This document shows, one piece after another, positions 1-9,120 of a stretch of 64,000 bases of DNA; within the stretch, counting starts at the first letter, position 1, and each line of letters begins with the position of its first letter. The notes below the pieces were generated by a model, which searched no databases, had not been told where the DNA came from, and saw only the letters and a list, made by a program, of their open reading frames with translations. A program made the position numbers and the translations under genes. Location: NCBI RefSeq assembly GCF_030285665.1, contig NZ_CP127295.1, positions 9,548,001 through 9,612,000 of the forward strand, read 5' to 3'. The DNA is from Amycolatopsis mongoliensis. Its GTDB lineage: Bacteria > Actinomycetota > Actinomycetes > Mycobacteriales > Pseudonocardiaceae.

Positions 1-921
1 TGCCCGCTCGGCCGCCTCCTCCAGCTTCTCGGCCAGAACCAGGCAATTTGCGAACTCCGATTCCGAACTCGCACCTTCGAGAAGGGCTTGCGCCGATTCG
101 GCCTGCGGTCCGAGGGCCGCGATCGTCGCAAGGTCTTCCGCTGACGCGGTCCGGGAATCCGCCAGTTCAGCGGAAACCCTCGCTGCTGCGCGCTGGGCCT
201 CCGCGAGGGCTTCGCGGAGCTGCTCGGCCGTCTTGACCAGCTCGTTCACCTCGGGCGCCGGAACGGGAAGAACCGTCTCTGCCGCGCCTCCGCTCACAGC
301 TTCGAGCTTCCGGCAAGCAGCAACGACGGTGTCGACGAGCTCACTCGGCCAGCTGGGCAACGCAAGCTTGCTGCGCAGCGCGATCCGCAGCGCGGCCACT
401 GACGCGGGCCCGCGCTGCCAGTCGGCGATAACGGTCAACCGGACCGCGCTCGCCTGAGCCGGATCGTCGGTCAGGGCCTGCCGCAAGCTATCGTCGTCGT
501 GGCTCTCGCACCATTCGGTCAACGCCGGGGCCAGCGCTCGACGCACTGGCGACACCAGAAGCTGCAAAGCACGCGTGCGCCGCTCCTCGGGCCAGGCCCG
601 AAGGCGGGTGAGCCCGTCACGCGCTGCCATCGGCGTCGGCCGCTTCGCCGGGGGGACACGCAGGTCGCGCAGGAAATTCGTGCGGTTGGGATTCGGCAGT
701 CGCCAGACCAGCCGGGAAAACTCCTCCGCCGTCACGAGGTCGAGCGCCGTCTCGACGACGTCGCCGAGCCGGTCCAGCAAACCGGCCAACTCGGCCTGAG
801 CACGCCGACGCGCGGCCTCGTCCGAATCGGTCGCCGTGGCGGCCTCGGCCAGGAGCTCGGTGGTCCCGAGCGATCCGCCGAAGTCCGTGTCATGACGGTG
901 ACGCCGGTGTGGAGCGGCCAT
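1..921 (-). CDS. Coiled-coil protein of the helicase operon, partial at its 3' end
   Basis: An open frame runs from an ATG at 921 for 307 codons to the window edge with no stop, so the C-terminus is missing. An AGGAAGGTGG ribosome-binding site lies just upstream. It starts 36 nt after the stop of the 683-residue gene and on the same strand, so it is most likely co-transcribed as the third gene of the unit. The N-terminal half is rich in Leu, Ala and Arg and probably helical; the visible C-terminal part (from about residue 215) has heptad-like Ala/Glu/Leu patterning typical of a coiled coil. I recognise no catalytic motif. The function is unknown; a structural or accessory partner of the helicase is an inference from operon position only. 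Confidence 0.75.
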   Translation of the reverse strand, partial: MAAPHRRHRHDTDFGGSLGTTELLAEAATATDSDEAARRRAQAELAGLLDRLGDVVETALDLVTAEEFSRLVWRLPNPNRTNFLRDLRVPPAKRPTPMAARDGLTRLRAWPEERRTRALQLLVSPVRRALAPALTEWCESHDDDSLRQALTDDPAQASAVRLTVIADWQRGPASVAALRIALRSKLALPSWPSELVDTVVAACRKLEAVSGGAAETVLPVPAPEVNELVKTAEQLREALAEAQRAAARVSAELADSRTASAEDLATIAALGPQAESAQALLEGASSESEFANCLVLAEKLEEAAERA

Positions 922-957
922 GGTCGGCCACCTTCCTCTTCGAAGTTCGGGTGCGGT

Positions 958-3009
958 TCAGTCCGAGATCGCATCGAGCCAGACGGGCCCGGGCTCGTCC
1001 CCGCGGCGATGTCCTCGGACGAAGGTGAAACCAGGCGGCAATTCCACGGATGCGTGCGGTCCGTGAAGGCCGCTGATGTACTTCGCGTAGTTGGCCTTCG
1101 CCTGCTCGCTGGCCCGGAACCCGTCCGGCAGCTGCCGCAGGCTAGGCGGCACCCAGTGCTCCTTGACCTGGCCGGCCAGCCCTCCCGGTCGGCGTGCCTG
1201 ATCGGGGACACGAGGTGCTCCGGCACCGTCGGGCCACCAGACGAAGACGTCCGGTGCCGTCCGGTCCGCGACCGGTTCGCAGGTCAGCTTGCCCGCCTCC
1301 ACCAGATCTTCGCAGGTGTGGATCACCAACCAGAGCAGCACCGGGTTGACCGGTTCCGGCCCGAACAGCGCCGTCATCAGCTGAGGACCGGTGAGCTGCC
1401 GGGCACCGAACGGCCCTGCCTCGCCGTGTCTGCGCAGTGCGTTGACGATAAACCGGCCCAGCGGGTCCACCCCGCGCCCCGGCTTGACACTCCGGGCGGC
1501 CGCCGGCGCGGGAGTGACTGCCTCGGCCAGGCCGAGCGCGGCGGCGAGGAGCTTCTCGTCGGTCGCCCACCGGTAGTCGTCGCCGTAAGGCAGGGGCGCG
1601 TCGAGGAGTGTCGTCGAAAGCGCCACTCGGCGGGCGCCGCACGCGGCGGCGACGGTGACCTTGATCCCTGGGTAGAAGCCGAACGGCCAAGCGATGCCGG
1701 TCAGCCGGTTGTCCGTCAGGACCACCTCCTGGACGCGCATCGCGTCGTCGAGCGGCTCGCCTTCGTGGAACAGGTCGATGATCATGTTCTGGTGGGGGAA
1801 GAGCTCCATGGCGGACGAGGGCAGCGGGAGCACGCCGTTGTCGATGTGCGTCGCGCGCAACGCGACCGTGAAAACGGTGAGGGTGTTGTCGAGGTGTTGC
1901 AGGAGGACGTCGTCCTCGATGGGCTCCTCGCCCCGGGCGGGGTACGGCGCGTTGCGCCACACACCGCCCGCCTGCCACGGATCGTCGATCCGCACGTCGA
2001 GCCCGTCGAGTCGAGCGGCTTCGCCATCGATCGCGAGATTGGCGTGCACCACGGCTTCGACCGCGCCAGCGTAGGAGAGCGGGTCCGGCGTCTCACCGAG
2101 GTGGGCCCTCGCCTCGAGCAACGGCCAGACGCCGGTGTAACGGGGTTCGCCTGCCGGCCGGGTGACGATCCTGACGATTTCCCCCAGGTCGTCTCCGCCG
2201 AGGGCGTCGGGCGAGGCGAGGCGTTCGGTGAACCGGTCAGCGGGGGTGGCGTACGGGCCCCAGCGGCGCAGGATCGCCGACCGCGTCAGGAGGCTGTCGA
2301 TCGTGGTCAGGGCCGCTTCCAACGCGGCGGCGAGCGCGCCGTCGTCGTGGGGATCGGTCAGCAGGCCGCCCAGCGGTCCGCTGAGCAGTAGCGGTTTCGC
2401 CTTCGTCAGCAGCCAGTCGGCGTACCGGCCGGTGTCCGGTGGCCGCGCCGCCACCGGGGCGGTACCGAGCACGTGGCCTCGCGCGTCGAGGACCGTGCCG
2501 CGGCGGCGCTGCCGTTCGAGCTCCGCCCGGTCGCGGTGGTTCAAGCCGATGCCGAACGCCTCGAAGTCGAGGATGGCGCGGGCTTCCCCGGCCTGCGCCG
2601 GATCGTTCCACCCGGATGCGCCCGGGAGCTCGGGTGGGACCCAGCCATCGACGTCGACGCCGTGATGGGCTCCGAACTGCCCGACCACTTCGGCCCATAG
2701 GGTGTGCACGCCTCGTTCGACGCGGACGAACATGCCCACCTCGGGAACAGTCTCCGGCTCGACGTCAAGGCGGAAGAACAGCTCCGGATCGAGGAGCTCT
2801 CCGCGGTAGCCCGAGCCGTCCGGGCCGAAACCGAAATGCACGGCGTTGAACGCCGTCGCGACGTGCAGCGGAGCCCGTCGCGCCAGGGCCACCCGTTCCA
2901 GATAGGCGAGAACCCGTTCGTGCGGTGCGTCCGGCTCGACCAAAAGCTCCGCGGTGAACAGCGGATCGTCGTGGAACGGCCGCCAGATCTCGGTCGCGCT
3001 CGCTGTCAT
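958..3009 (-). CDS. Unrecognised 683-residue protein coupled to the exonuclease-helicase fusion
   Basis: The start ATG overlaps the stop of the upstream giant helicase gene as ATGA (3006-3009), so translation is probably coupled. I recognise no family: there are no Walker motifs, no nuclease signature and no transmembrane segment. It reads as a soluble globular protein. Regions that look like folded hydrophobic cores lie around residues 385-460 (starting TLTVFTVALRATHIDNG) and 540-590. The C-terminal section is basic and mentions no cysteine cluster. Fixed pairing with a helicase/exonuclease suggests a dedicated partner, for example a DNA- or target-recognition subunit. That role is inference. 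Codon use matches the flanking operon genes. Confidence 0.85.
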   Translation of the reverse strand: MTASATEIWRPFHDDPLFTAELLVEPDAPHERVLAYLERVALARRAPLHVATAFNAVHFGFGPDGSGYRGELLDPELFFRLDVEPETVPEVGMFVRVERGVHTLWAEVVGQFGAHHGVDVDGWVPPELPGASGWNDPAQAGEARAILDFEAFGIGLNHRDRAELERQRRRGTVLDARGHVLGTAPVAARPPDTGRYADWLLTKAKPLLLSGPLGGLLTDPHDDGALAAALEAALTTIDSLLTRSAILRRWGPYATPADRFTERLASPDALGGDDLGEIVRIVTRPAGEPRYTGVWPLLEARAHLGETPDPLSYAGAVEAVVHANLAIDGEAARLDGLDVRIDDPWQAGGVWRNAPYPARGEEPIEDDVLLQHLDNTLTVFTVALRATHIDNGVLPLPSSAMELFPHQNMIIDLFHEGEPLDDAMRVQEVVLTDNRLTGIAWPFGFYPGIKVTVAAACGARRVALSTTLLDAPLPYGDDYRWATDEKLLAAALGLAEAVTPAPAAARSVKPGRGVDPLGRFIVNALRRHGEAGPFGARQLTGPQLMTALFGPEPVNPVLLWLVIHTCEDLVEAGKLTCEPVADRTAPDVFVWWPDGAGAPRVPDQARRPGGLAGQVKEHWVPPSLRQLPDGFRASEQAKANYAKYISGLHGPHASVELPPGFTFVRGHRRGDEPGPVWLDAISD

Positions 3010-6000
3010 GTCGCCACCTCCGCGGTTTGCCCGGCCGTGGTCCGCTCACGGCGTTCGTCTACTTCTGCGTACCTGCGCAGCCGCCAAAGTCCATCACCGG
3101 TCCGGATGACCTGCGCCGCGGCGGTCAGCCGGTCGAGCGCGGCGCGCACGTCATCGATCCGCGCGCCCGGATCGCACCCACGAAGACGGTGGTACAGCAG
3201 CCTCGGCCACAGCGGACGTTGCCTTCCCGTCGACGCATCCGGGTAGGTCTCGTCGCCGCGGAGCACCCGATTGATCATCGCGTCGGTCAGCCCTCGGTAG
3301 TTGTCCCACAGGAGGCTGCGAATATTGCGATCCGTCACCGTCCGATACGGCAGGCCGTCCCGCCGGACCGATGGCCGCGGGTGCTTCGTGTTGAACGCGC
3401 GGAGCAGGTCCGGCACCGGGACCCGTTCTGCGTTGTGGTGCCAGCAGGTTGAACAACGGCAAGCCGGCGTCGTGCACGTATCCTCGGGCAGGGCGTGCTC
3501 CGGCATACCGAAGTACCCGGCCATGCCGGCGTTGGCACAGGTGCGGTCTTCGTTATACCAGGCAAGAAGTTCGGCCAGTTCACGGTCATGCCGGGCGCGG
3601 TGTCCGACGGTGTGGCCCACCGCCTCTTCCGGCGCCGTCCGGGACGGCCGGACCGAGATCAGCGTCCGGTAGTTGCCAGCCTGGGAGACGTCGAGGCAAC
3701 CCCGGTCGTGGAGCGTCGAAAGGACGGCCCAAGTACCGGCGACGTCACCGGATGTCCGGTCGTATCGAGGCACCTCCCGCGCGAGTCTCTCGTGAAGTTC
3801 GGTCATCTCGTACCGGCCTGACCTCGCCGAAACGATCTGCTGCAGCCGCTGGGCAACCGCCGCCAGCTCGTCATCGCCCAGGTCGAGGGGTTCGTCGACC
3901 GGAGCCAGCAGGACCGTCGCCGGAAAGTCGCCCCGGTCGTCGAGCACGCCGTTGTTCGCCAGGACGGCCACCGACCGGATGACGGCGGTCCGGAAGGCGT
4001 CCACTGTGGACGCATGCCGCGCTTCGGCGGGCCGTAGTCGTCCCGCCGCGACCTCGACCCGAAGGCAGCTGTCCGCGAGCTCGTCGGGATCCAGCACGCC
4101 GCTCCTGGATGCGGTTTCGAGCAGGAGCTTCCCGATCTGGTTCTCGGTGGCGGGCGGCAGGCCTTGCGAGAGCATCCACCGCAGGGTGCGGAAGCCGCGG
4201 CCGGTCCCGAGAGCCAGGCCGTAGGACGGCGAGTTGATCTCGGCGGCGGCCTTTCCGGCCTGATCACGTCCGGCTCGGCCGAGCTGCTGGTAGAGCGCGG
4301 CGAGGTCCGGCGGCGGCGACACTACGAACACACACCGGATGTCGCCCCGGTTGACGCCGAGCCCGAACGCGCTGGTCGCCACGATGATCAGCGGAACGAA
4401 ACCGGGATCGCCCTTGACCGGTGCTTCGCGGAATTCGGTCAGCACCGCCGCCTTCTCCGCTTCGGACAGCCGGCCGTGGAAGCGCCGGACCTGCCGGACA
4501 CCGGCGTCGCCGAGGAACTGGCGGAGATGGGCGTGCAGAGCCTCGACCTCTTTCACGGTCAGGCAGTAGAAGATCGCGTGGTCGTCGCACGCGGTCGCGA
4601 TCTCCTCGGCGAGCCCGGCGACCGTAGTGGGTCCGGCGTTGTGGATCACCCGCCGGTACAACGCCAGCTCGGGACGGAGCGGACTGGCGGTCACCATGAC
4701 GAGTGACTCACCCTCGACAGGCTCCTCGGCCACACCGAAGAGTCCCGCTCGCAGACCGGCGCGGACCGACCGGTTCGCGGTGGCCGTCACCGCGGTCACC
4801 CGCACCCGGTCGTCGTTCCTGAGCTCGGTGATGAGCCGCTCGGCACGGCGGAAGCTCGGCCGGAAGTCGTCGCCCCACTGCACGAACGTGTGCGCCTCGT
4901 CCACCGCGATCCGGCGGAGGATACCCTTCTCCGCTGCTTCGCGCAGCAGCTCCTGGAACCGGCGGTTCGCCAGCCGTTCCGGCGAGACGTAAACGAGACG
5001 GATGCCGTGGTCCGCGACCCCGGTCAGCTGTTCGGCGACCTCGGTCTTCCCTCGTCGGCTGTTCGACTCGGGCATCGGCCCGACCAGCGCGCGCACGGCC
5101 CCGCCGACGGTGGCGTTCAGCTCGAGGGCCTGGTCCGCCATCAAGGCGACCAGTGGCGAGACGACGACGGTCACCCCGGAAAGCGCCAGTGCGGGCAGCT
5201 GGAAGGCGTACGACTTACCGAAACCGGTCGGCAGCAGAGCCAGCACGTCGGCGTCCTCGGCGACCGCACGGATCACCGATTCCTGTTGTGCGCGAAGCCG
5301 AAACGGTTCTTCCGAGAAGCGGAGCAGGCCTGCGATCCGGCCGCACCGCTCCACCAGCAGGTCGCCCAGCTTCCCGGCGGCCCGCGCGGCCGCTTCCTCG
5401 ACTGGGTTGATCACCGCGTCGAGGATCTCGCGAGTGGCCGGCAGCAGGGTGTGGGTCCGCAGGGCGTCCGGCTCGCACAGTTCGGCGGCTCGGTGCCGCT
5501 CGATGAGCCCGTTCTCGCCGAGGAACTGCCAGATCGTCCGCCAGCCTTCGGCCATGGTCAGCACGTTGCCTCCCGCGGGCTCTCCGGTCACTTCATCGGG
5601 GACCTGCAGCCCCGGATCGAGCGACTCGAGGAACACCCGGCGATAGCTCCGCCGTTGCGCGGTGCGGCCGGCCAGCCGGCGGTCGCTGATCACCACGATG
5701 CCCCGGTGCTCGGTCGAGCGAACCAGCCTGCCGACGGCTTGCCGGAGATCCATCGCGGCCAGCGGCAAGTAGTAGTTCTCGTTCGCGGAACGCTCTGGAT
5801 CGGGATCGCCGGCATCGGCGGCTCGGCGCGCCGCTGCCGCGCGACGGGCGGCGACGAGCGGGTCGGCGAAGGGCGCGAACGGCAGCTTGTTGATCCACAC
5901 GAGGGAAACCCGGTCGGCTGCGAAATCGATGCCCTGCCACATCCCCCGCGTCGCGACACAGAAGCCGCCTGTCTCGGCGAACGCGCGAGCGGCGCGTGTG

Positions 6001-8828
6001 TTGCCCAGCAGCGGCGCCACCGTGACCGGCGTTCCCGGCGCCCGGCCGGAGAGTTCACCGATCAGCCGTTCGGCGATGGCGGACGCAGCCTTCTTCGCGG
6101 TCGTCAAGACCAGTCCGCCGCCGCGGAACGCGTCGCCCTCGCGGCGAATGACCTCCTTCGCATAGCCGGCGAGCTGGTGGGCTGTCGTGCGTACCGCGCC
6201 GTCGGCTTGCTCACCCCAGCTCGGGAAGTCCGCCAGGCAGACCAGCCGGGCCTGACCGGCCAGATCGAACGGTCCGGTCAGGGCGAACGCGTCGACTTCC
6301 ACCCCGAGACCGAGCCTCGAGCGGATATACGTCCAGCTGCCGGCCACCCGGAGCGTAGCGGAGACGTAGAAAACCCGGCCGAACCGCTCACGCACGTCAG
6401 CCCAGGTCGTCTCGCGGCTGAGCTCGATCGGGGCGGACACGACCGCGAACGCGTACCGGCGAGCCGAAACGCTGATCCCCTCGCTCTCCAGCTCGGTGGC
6501 GTAGACGACGCGGTTGCCGTCCTCGGGCGGCGGATCGTCCGGCGTTCCGTCCAAGATCTGCCGCGCGTCTCCGGTGACCCGACTCGCCGCATCCGCAAGC
6601 ACCTCCGCTCGCGCGGCAAGTGAGGCTGTGCGCTCGTACTCCCACCAGGCATCAGTCCGAGCGCGAGCACCCAGGTACGCGGCCAAAGCACCGCAAACGG
6701 CATTCGCCGATCGAGCCAGCCGGTCGAGCCGGCCGAGCAGCTGCCGGGACGGCGCCTCTCCGCCGACTCCACCGAACGGGCTGGCCAAGGTGACGACGCG
6801 GCTGCCCACCGTGCCACCGGACCGGTCGAAGACAGCCTGAGCCGCCCGCGGCAACGCCTCGGTGTCCAGCAGGGACTCCAGATCGGCGACGGATTCCGCC
6901 AGCCGGTCGGGGACGTCACGCCCGCGCGTGCACCAGCGGCGCAGCTCACCGGTGAGGTTCTCCACGGCGCGGTAGTCGACCTCGGCGCTCGCCGCGGCGG
7001 TGGCAGCCTGCTCAAGTGAGTGGGCCTCGTCGATAACCAGCAACGTCGAGTCCGAACCCACGTCCGGCTGGCTCAGGAGCAGCGCGTGGTTGGCTACGAT
7101 GAGCTGACTCGCGGCGAACGCCTCAGCCGCCGTCTCCGAGAGCCTGGCGAGGAGCGACGACGAGCTGCGCCGGTAGTCGCCGCTCTCCTGGCTGAGGCCG
7201 ATGAGCCAAAGCGTCAGCGGGACCCGGGCACCCGATTCGAAGTACTCGGAAATGAAGGCCGGGAGATCGGCCGGGTCCACGCTCCGGGAGGACCAGCGGT
7301 CGTCGAGCGTCTTCGCCTCGCCCAATCGCCGGACCAGGTAGATCAGCAGCTCCCGATAACTCGGGTCGGTGGCGAAGCGGGTGCGCTGCTCGGGCCGGGA
7401 GCTCGCCGCCGCGCCGGTGGCGTCGGCCAGCGCGGTGACCATCGCCCGCAGGGACAGCCGGTTCCGCTTGCCCTTGACCAGCGCAGCGACGTCCGCCAGA
7501 CCGGGCGCCACCGCGGCCAGCTTGGCGATGTCCCCGGCGAGCTGGGTCTGCAGCTGCTTGGTGTGGGTCGAGAGGACGACCTGCCGGCCCGGCGCACCGG
7601 CGAGCCAGTCGAGACCGGTGGCGAGGACGGCGAGGCTCTTGCCGGTCCCGGTGGGAGCTTCGCACAGAGCATCCCGGCCGGCGGTCACCTGAGCGACCAG
7701 CTGGGCGGACATCTCCTGCTGCGCCGGTCGACGCTCCACTCGCCCCGAGGCTGCCGCCTGGGCAAGGCGGTGCGGATCGACCCGCCCCGAGTCGTCGCGC
7801 AGCTCGTCCGGCACGACCAGCGGGGTGTTCGGGTGGCTCGGTGACGGCGCCGGAATGAGGTCGAATAGTACCTGCTCAACCTCCGCATCGTCGTGCTCGT
7901 GGGTGGCCACATCGGACGGAAGCAAGGAAGCCAGCAGGTCCCAGGCCGCGCTACCGGTGCCCGCGCTCAACGCCAGGACACGCTCTGCTTCAGGCCACGC
8001 AGCCACGGTCGACGCCGCGAGCTGGACCACGCGGGCCGTCAGTGTTGCGTCTGCCTCGGCGTCATGCCAGCGCAGCCCCTTGTGGTCGACCCCGACCTCA
8101 GTGGCCAGCTCGGCCAGTCGGTGGGAGGAAGCCGTCGGCCAGATAGCGTGAGCGAGGTAGAGCGCATCGACCCGGCGGTGGCCGCCGAAGCCTTGGATGC
8201 CCGCGTTGCCGCTTGCTTCGTCGAGCAGAGGGAAGTCGGCCTGTATGCCGTTGTAGGCAACCAGGGTGTCGGCGTCGGCGCAGAATTGCCGCAGCGCTTC
8301 GAAAGCTTCCACCGGACTGACTGCATGGCTTTCGTATGACGCGCGAACGCGCTCCGATCTGATCTCCGCTTCCCAGTCTTCGTCCGACAGCCTTACCCAG
8401 GCCGTGAACCGCTCACCCTTGCCAACCCAATCCGAGTCACCGGACAGGCGAGCGGCACCAATCTGATACACCTGGCGATCGCCGTCCGGTTTCTCCGAGC
8501 TGGGACGAACCACGGATTCGAAATCCACGATGACAGCCCGCAAGAGATCGCGCAGTCCGCCGTCAGGTTGCGCCGCTTCTGCAACAGCAGAGAGCATTTC
8601 ACCTTCAGCCAGCACCAAGCCGGCCCGGATCGCCGACATGACGATCGCACGCAGACGTCGCAATGTCAGTGACGGCCAACGACGCTGCGCTTCGCTCAAC
8701 AGCGCGCTTCCGTCGACCGGACCGATACGAGCAAGAATCTCAGCGACTTCCTCGGCCTGGCTCACTCCTGCGGCTATAGAAACCTCCGATGAAGTCGTCT
8801 CAACCACAGGATCGTGACTCCTTTTCAC
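3006..8828 (-). CDS. Giant DEDDh exonuclease - DinG-like helicase - RecQ-like helicase fusion
   Basis: The protein has 1940 residues. Residues about 95-285 carry a DnaQ/ExoIII-type exonuclease: VDFE at 101-104, an ADFPLLDE motif, and HDAEADAT as the third motif. Residues about 370-1060 are a DinG/XPD-like helicase with EAPTGTGKS (about 391), VIDEAH (about 600) and a late QAVGRLVRS motif. Residues about 1180-1560 are a RecQ-like helicase with LLPTGFGKS (about 1197), VDEAH (about 1311) and QQLGRAGRD. A cysteine cluster (CTTPACRCSTC) and a winged-helix-like tail follow. The Fe-S cysteines expected in DinG/XPD are absent; the usual KGxxNYLCLR appears as KGKRNRLSLR. The GTG at 8828 lacks a good ribosome-binding site, and a GTG at 8807 preceded by AGGAG is an alternative start. 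The likely role is DNA unwinding and degradation, perhaps in phage defence (inference). Confidence 0.92.
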   Translation of the reverse strand: MKRSHDPVVETTSSEVSIAAGVSQAEEVAEILARIGPVDGSALLSEAQRRWPSLTLRRLRAIVMSAIRAGLVLAEGEMLSAVAEAAQPDGGLRDLLRAVIVDFESVVRPSSEKPDGDRQVYQIGAARLSGDSDWVGKGERFTAWVRLSDEDWEAEIRSERVRASYESHAVSPVEAFEALRQFCADADTLVAYNGIQADFPLLDEASGNAGIQGFGGHRRVDALYLAHAIWPTASSHRLAELATEVGVDHKGLRWHDAEADATLTARVVQLAASTVAAWPEAERVLALSAGTGSAAWDLLASLLPSDVATHEHDDAEVEQVLFDLIPAPSPSHPNTPLVVPDELRDDSGRVDPHRLAQAAASGRVERRPAQQEMSAQLVAQVTAGRDALCEAPTGTGKSLAVLATGLDWLAGAPGRQVVLSTHTKQLQTQLAGDIAKLAAVAPGLADVAALVKGKRNRLSLRAMVTALADATGAAASSRPEQRTRFATDPSYRELLIYLVRRLGEAKTLDDRWSSRSVDPADLPAFISEYFESGARVPLTLWLIGLSQESGDYRRSSSSLLARLSETAAEAFAASQLIVANHALLLSQPDVGSDSTLLVIDEAHSLEQAATAAASAEVDYRAVENLTGELRRWCTRGRDVPDRLAESVADLESLLDTEALPRAAQAVFDRSGGTVGSRVVTLASPFGGVGGEAPSRQLLGRLDRLARSANAVCGALAAYLGARARTDAWWEYERTASLAARAEVLADAASRVTGDARQILDGTPDDPPPEDGNRVVYATELESEGISVSARRYAFAVVSAPIELSRETTWADVRERFGRVFYVSATLRVAGSWTYIRSRLGLGVEVDAFALTGPFDLAGQARLVCLADFPSWGEQADGAVRTTAHQLAGYAKEVIRREGDAFRGGGLVLTTAKKAASAIAERLIGELSGRAPGTPVTVAPLLGNTRAARAFAETGGFCVATRGMWQGIDFAADRVSLVWINKLPFAPFADPLVAARRAAAARRAADAGDPDPERSANENYYLPLAAMDLRQAVGRLVRSTEHRGIVVISDRRLAGRTAQRRSYRRVFLESLDPGLQVPDEVTGEPAGGNVLTMAEGWRTIWQFLGENGLIERHRAAELCEPDALRTHTLLPATREILDAVINPVEEAAARAAGKLGDLLVERCGRIAGLLRFSEEPFRLRAQQESVIRAVAEDADVLALLPTGFGKSYAFQLPALALSGVTVVVSPLVALMADQALELNATVGGAVRALVGPMPESNSRRGKTEVAEQLTGVADHGIRLVYVSPERLANRRFQELLREAAEKGILRRIAVDEAHTFVQWGDDFRPSFRRAERLITELRNDDRVRVTAVTATANRSVRAGLRAGLFGVAEEPVEGESLVMVTASPLRPELALYRRVIHNAGPTTVAGLAEEIATACDDHAIFYCLTVKEVEALHAHLRQFLGDAGVRQVRRFHGRLSEAEKAAVLTEFREAPVKGDPGFVPLIIVATSAFGLGVNRGDIRCVFVVSPPPDLAALYQQLGRAGRDQAGKAAAEINSPSYGLALGTGRGFRTLRWMLSQGLPPATENQIGKLLLETASRSGVLDPDELADSCLRVEVAAGRLRPAEARHASTVDAFRTAVIRSVAVLANNGVLDDRGDFPATVLLAPVDEPLDLGDDELAAVAQRLQQIVSARSGRYEMTELHERLAREVPRYDRTSGDVAGTWAVLSTLHDRGCLDVSQAGNYRTLISVRPSRTAPEEAVGHTVGHRARHDRELAELLAWYNEDRTCANAGMAGYFGMPEHALPEDTCTTPACRCSTCWHHNAERVPVPDLLRAFNTKHPRPSVRRDGLPYRTVTDRNIRSLLWDNYRGLTDAMINRVLRGDETYPDASTGRQRPLWPRLLYHRLRGCDPGARIDDVRAALDRLTAAAQVIRTGDGLWRLRRYAEVDERRERTTAGQTAEVAT

Positions 8829-9120
8829 GTTTGCCGAACGAGAGGTGCAACGTCAACACCAAGTCACTGGGACGGCCCAGTAAATCCCGCTCCGCCCGGC
8901 AAGATCGACGATCACCGCTACGTACGGTTGATGGGTCGGCGGTCGGCCATCCGCTGTTACAACCCCTCGAAGGAAATCGATAACGTTTCGCCAGTCGAGC
9001 GCCATGCGGACCCAGCAGACAGCGGAACTACTGTAGATCGTCGCCGCATAGGGCGTTATACAGTCCTCGATGACGCATCGCGACTGCGCTGATCGGATGA
9101 ACCGCTCGGAGCGCGCCGTC
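8829..9120. other. Intergenic region between divergent helicase operon and serine recombinase
   Basis: About 290 nt separate the divergent genes and should hold both promoters. A TATACA hexamer near 9058-9063 could be a -10 box for the recombinase; I see no convincing -35 box. I see no tRNA, terminator or repeat here. Short frames crossing this region on both strands look like chance. Confidence 0.4.

Noticed and set aside
107..116. GGTCCGAGGG near the left edge as a possible attL
   Set aside because: It lies within the coding sequence of the third helicase-operon gene, lacks the inverted arm, and the copy at 10601 fits far better.
499..2391. Long plus-strand open frame (630 codons) opposite the 683-residue gene
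   Set aside because: It is antisense to a gene with a good start, ATGA coupling and normal protein composition, and it reads as Arg/Gly/Pro-rich low-complexity typical of GC-rich antisense frames.
4890..6623. Plus-strand open frame inside the giant helicase gene
   Set aside because: The opposite strand encodes clear helicase motifs; this frame has no motif and no ribosome-binding site.
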